A DNA stretch of 64,000 nt from Ceriagrion tenellum (lineage: Eukaryota; Arthropoda; Insecta; Odonata; Coenagrionidae): assembly GCA_963169105.1 (NCBI GenBank), contig OY720639.1, positions 124,393,117 to 124,457,116 on the forward strand, given 5' to 3'. Position numbers and translations under genes: made by a program. Each line of letters starts with the position of its first letter. The first letter of the stretch is position 1. The notes under the pieces were generated by a model, which was given only the letters and a program-made list of their open reading frames with translations, ran no database searches and was not told where the DNA came from. Shown here piece after piece: positions 60,955 through 64,000 of the stretch.

Positions 60955-61740
60955 GTTAGAATATATTATAAAGCCTTATGGGTGGAATAAATTGTTATCG
61001 GAGCGGCACTGCTCCTGCCGCAACTGTGGATAAAAAAATTATATACTTCTTTACGATCTTTTTATGAGGGTTTTTGTGCCATTGAGAGGCCATTATAATA
61101 ACCTATTTAACGTGAATTATTTGCAGTGTAAATTTTGATCGATTTTTGTATGCTCCAAACTTGCTCTACTATCGGAAGCTGTTTCAATTAACAGTGCTTT
61201 TCCTAGTATTATGCCGAAATGAGATACAAATAAATCCGCTACATTCACTGTAATTTTTGTAATGTTTAAAAATTGTGACATGTAAAAATGTGACAAAATA
61301 TGTTTAGTATATGTATGGTGCGCATGATGCAGTCTAATGTAGTGTTTTCTATCCATCTAGCACCCGTACAAATTAATAAAAAGCGGTTCCATGTTGATGG
61401 CTATTGAGATCAAGGGGGTCGAGAAAAATATAATTGTATTAAATGCATTATAGCAATGAAAAGAATATATTTGATTATTGATATCCATTTTCTACCCGAT
61501 GAGTTGCACCACTCCATTCAATGTCAACTTATATCCCTTATCTTTCTCATATATGACTCTTACCTGCTGCAGCAGGATCAAGTTTTCCTTCTGCTGCTTT
61601 CCTTCCTCCCTGAAATGGCTTTTCCTAAAATGGATATCTATTTCCCCGGGATCGACGTGGAAAAGTATCGATTTTCTGTCGATTTTCGAAGTCGATTCAG
61701 CATCATTTGGCACAACCTTCTTCTTCTGTTACTTCCTCTT
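60955..61740. other. Unassigned AT-rich sequence
   Basis: No gene or repeat supported. Confidence 0.5.
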
Positions 61741-61744
61741 ACCT

Positions 61745-62290
61745 CTCTCTTTCCCCCTTTTCTCGTTTCTAGTGTGATACTCCTTGAGCAAGCATCCCTT
61801 ACCCCTCCTCATTTCTCTCAGCTCATACTTCCCCTACCTGCTCTCAGCGAAAAGAACTCCTCGCCAGCAACCTCTTCTAAACCCGCCCCCCCCGAACCCC
61901 AGTTCGCCCCCTCCCTTTTCTACTCACTGGACCCTTAATGTCAGTCGGAGGGAAGTCTCCTTCAAACCCTTGCTTCCCTCTTTGCTCACTCTCCTCCTAC
62001 CATCCTCCCTCCTCTCTTATATGTGTACACTTGTATTCTGCTCAAGGCCACGACACAACTCCATCCCCTCTCCTTTGCCTTTCTCCCCTTCACCAGACGA
62101 CGTCTTCTTCAATTTTATACTCCCTCCTCGCCATTTCCTCCGGTCCCTTTCTTAGCTCTCTCTCTCTCTTCTCCTTCTCCAAATGTTGTCCGTCCTATAG
62201 ACGCTCTCCAGCTCGCAGCAGCCGCTTGGAGGTCGCTCTAGGAGAATATAAATGCGGCGAGTCGGACAGAGGACGGAAATTTTCGTCGGA
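61745..62290. other. CT-rich island
   Basis: Strongly pyrimidine-rich plus strand with CTCTCTCTC near 62156-62172. Plus-strand ORFs of 123-160 codons in all frames are Ser/Pro/Leu low-complexity, a by-product of CT-rich DNA, and have no motif. Possible promoter or 5' UTR, not demonstrated. Confidence 0.3.
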
Positions 62291-62294
62291 TCGA

Positions 62295-62835
62295 ATGTGG
62301 TGGTGCTGATGAAATGATATGGTACTGTACCGGAAAATGAAAACTCCTGATAAAGAAAGAGGAAGGCAAAGTGATTGTGGTTGCTTAAGTACAGGCTTCC
62401 TCACCCTGGGACTCGAGTTTATATCCTAGAGATAAAGATATTCATATCGGATGAAATTACGGCGGCGGAATAATCAGAAACATCTGCAAGAAACAAATCG
62501 ATCCGGACCTGTAATCGAGCCATGGAACTTTGACTTTTGGCTTGGACTTTGTTCTTTGCTCTGACCCTGCGTCAGTGTGCTGATTGTGCATTGGCCTTGC
62601 GTGCCAAAACTCGGTAGTTTGATTCTCGGCCTAGATTTTTTCTAGAGGTGATATCTTAGTTTTTTTAATTAGATAATTTTTACAATTATGGATACTGACG
62701 TACCATGATAAATACGGAATGTACTGGTGTAGAATATAACCGCATTGGTTGTGGATCTTTGAGGTCATTTATAGCCTTGCCATCTTTGATGGAACGCGTT
62801 GTCTTAACGTTAGTTCCATTATTTCCTCCGAAAGG
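62295..62835. other. Unassigned sequence
   Basis: Mixed composition; I see no gene or structured repeat. Confidence 0.5.
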
Positions 62836-62839
62836 AATT

Positions 62840-62965
62840 AGGAATTCTTGGTAGCGGTAGTCTGTGCATTAAGCCGGCTACCCAAAGGTTCGTGGTTCTA
62901 TTACCGGTCCATGCCGCGTTTTACGTGTGGCAATTTTATCGTGTCCCAGGGGTGACGAAGATTTT
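62840..62965 (+). repeat. tRNA-derived SINE-like sequence
   Basis: Plus strand: A-box-like TTGGTAGCGGTAG (62849-62861), then at tRNA spacing the B-box-like GGTTCGTGGTTC (62887-62898) followed by ACCGGTCC. No acceptor stem pairs with the 5' side. Tail and target duplication not identified. Confidence 0.55.
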
Positions 62966-62969
62966 TCAT

Positions 62970-64000
62970 ATAAATCACGATCCAAACTTGGATACCATGT
63001 GAAAAACACACTCCTATTTTGGGTTTTTCCGTTTTTAAATCTTGTGTTAAATATTTTATTGGTTCATTAGCCGATTTAAATGTTCATTGTGTATTTGAAT
63101 TCAGCTTGAAGTCAACTTCCTTGTAACTTTCCGTACAGTCTGATGGAAAACAAAGTCGTGAGTTTTGATCGAAAAATTGGGTATGGATGTAGTGTCTTTA
63201 ATAGGCACTGTCTTGGTTATACTATGCGATAGTACCTTTGTGATTAAAAAACCATAAAATTTATTTATTTAACTACTAATTTTCGTGAAAAATTGACATT
63301 TGGGTTTCTAAGTTTCAATCTAACCTCTTTACTCACAGTAAGCATTTGAAGCTATAGGCTGTATGAAACTACAAATGATGAATTGTAGAACACTAAGCAA
63401 TAAAAAATCAGCACTTTTATTTTGCTCGATGAGTTAACTTTGCTGTTGGAATATTTTGGCATTATATTGGCAAACTAAGGTGGTGCCATTCACATTATTT
63501 TGTAAAGGCTATATTTAAACTTTGATTTACGTGGCAGCGTTATGAAGTCCGGGTGGTAAAATGTTAGAATTGGTTGTTTTGCTTGCTTGATATGTCGAGC
63601 AAGGTATCTCCATTCATCCGGTCTTTCAATAGCAAATGACACCATCGTTAACTATACGTTTTTTGCCGTCATATAGATGACCAACGCTACACGTGGTAAT
63701 CGTTATCTTGATTGGCAAAGAGGAACTAGTGAGCCAGGGTACGAACACACAGCCTGTATCGCATAGCATATAAAAATGAATCGGTCCGTTTAGCGATGAT
63801 TTTCACCATGCATGCTGTATTCCACTCCCGCCTTCAAGAACAAGGATTACTTACAGTTTTTTCTGAAACAGCGTTACATGGAGTGAAATTTTGTATATGT
63901 TTTGTCTTTATTAACTCCCTTATATTTTATTTATGTCTCTATCAGCTGGGTCAGGTAGAAGAAGTGACGATGTTGAGCACGATACATCCAAATATAATTC
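62970..64000. other. Unassigned AT-rich sequence
   Basis: No gene or repeat supported up to the window end. Confidence 0.5.

Noticed and set aside
61456..62309. Overlapping 99-160-codon plus-strand ORFs
   Set aside because: CT-rich DNA gives Ser/Leu/Pro-rich frames in all phases; not evidence of coding.
1..64000. CRISPR arrays, operons, rRNA genes, phage genes
   Set aside because: No regularly spaced repeats, no dense coding and no recognisable rRNA segment anywhere in the window.

Overview
This 64 kb window looks like intergenic or intronic DNA from a large, AT-rich animal genome, most likely an arthropod. The evidence is the complete lack of dense coding, reading frames that rarely pass 150 codons, microsatellites, a mariner DNA transposon, fragments of two kinds of non-LTR retrotransposon, and several tRNA-derived SINE-like pieces. 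Nothing suggests a bacterium or phage. I could not assign a species, and I found no host gene that I can name with confidence.

Layout. 3.5-4.8 kb: a badly decayed minus-strand LINE whose endonuclease start, endonuclease core and linker are still readable (RTE/'craniofacial development protein 2-like' type). 11.8-13.0 kb: a 5'-truncated I-type LINE on the plus strand with an intact RNase H domain and a 12-bp target-site duplication. 13.1 kb and 17.7 kb: two large palindromes (164 and 186 bp). Their apices share a hammerhead-like motif, CTGANGA, one unpaired base, a GC stem, then GAAA. A third copy of the motif follows an 87-bp (TA)n tract at 33.8 kb. 15.6 kb and 27.0 kb: smaller hairpins. 25.6, 38.7, 41.2, 52.0 and 62.9 kb: SINE-like sequences with pol III A/B boxes. 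59.7-60.9 kb: a mariner element with both ends and its TA duplication intact but a broken transposase gene on the minus strand.

Between these lie GC- and CT-rich islands (about 10.8-11.3, 13.7-13.9, 15.9-16.7, 19.7-20.0, 21.8-22.5, 23.3-24.3, 28.6-29.4, 34.5-34.9, 39.6-40.0, 40.7-40.9, 42.1-42.6, 47.0-47.4, 49.1-50.0, 51.2-51.5 and 61.7-62.3 kb) in an AT-rich background. Some could be promoters or first exons of unseen genes; the best candidate is 28.9 kb. The evidence is compositional only. The remaining sequence appears to be unique, non-coding DNA.

Functionally, the readable parts are mobile elements at different stages of decay: the LINE endonuclease is old, the mariner is younger, and the RNase H LINE fragment is the best preserved. 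The most unusual structure is the group of palindromes and hairpins with a common apical motif.
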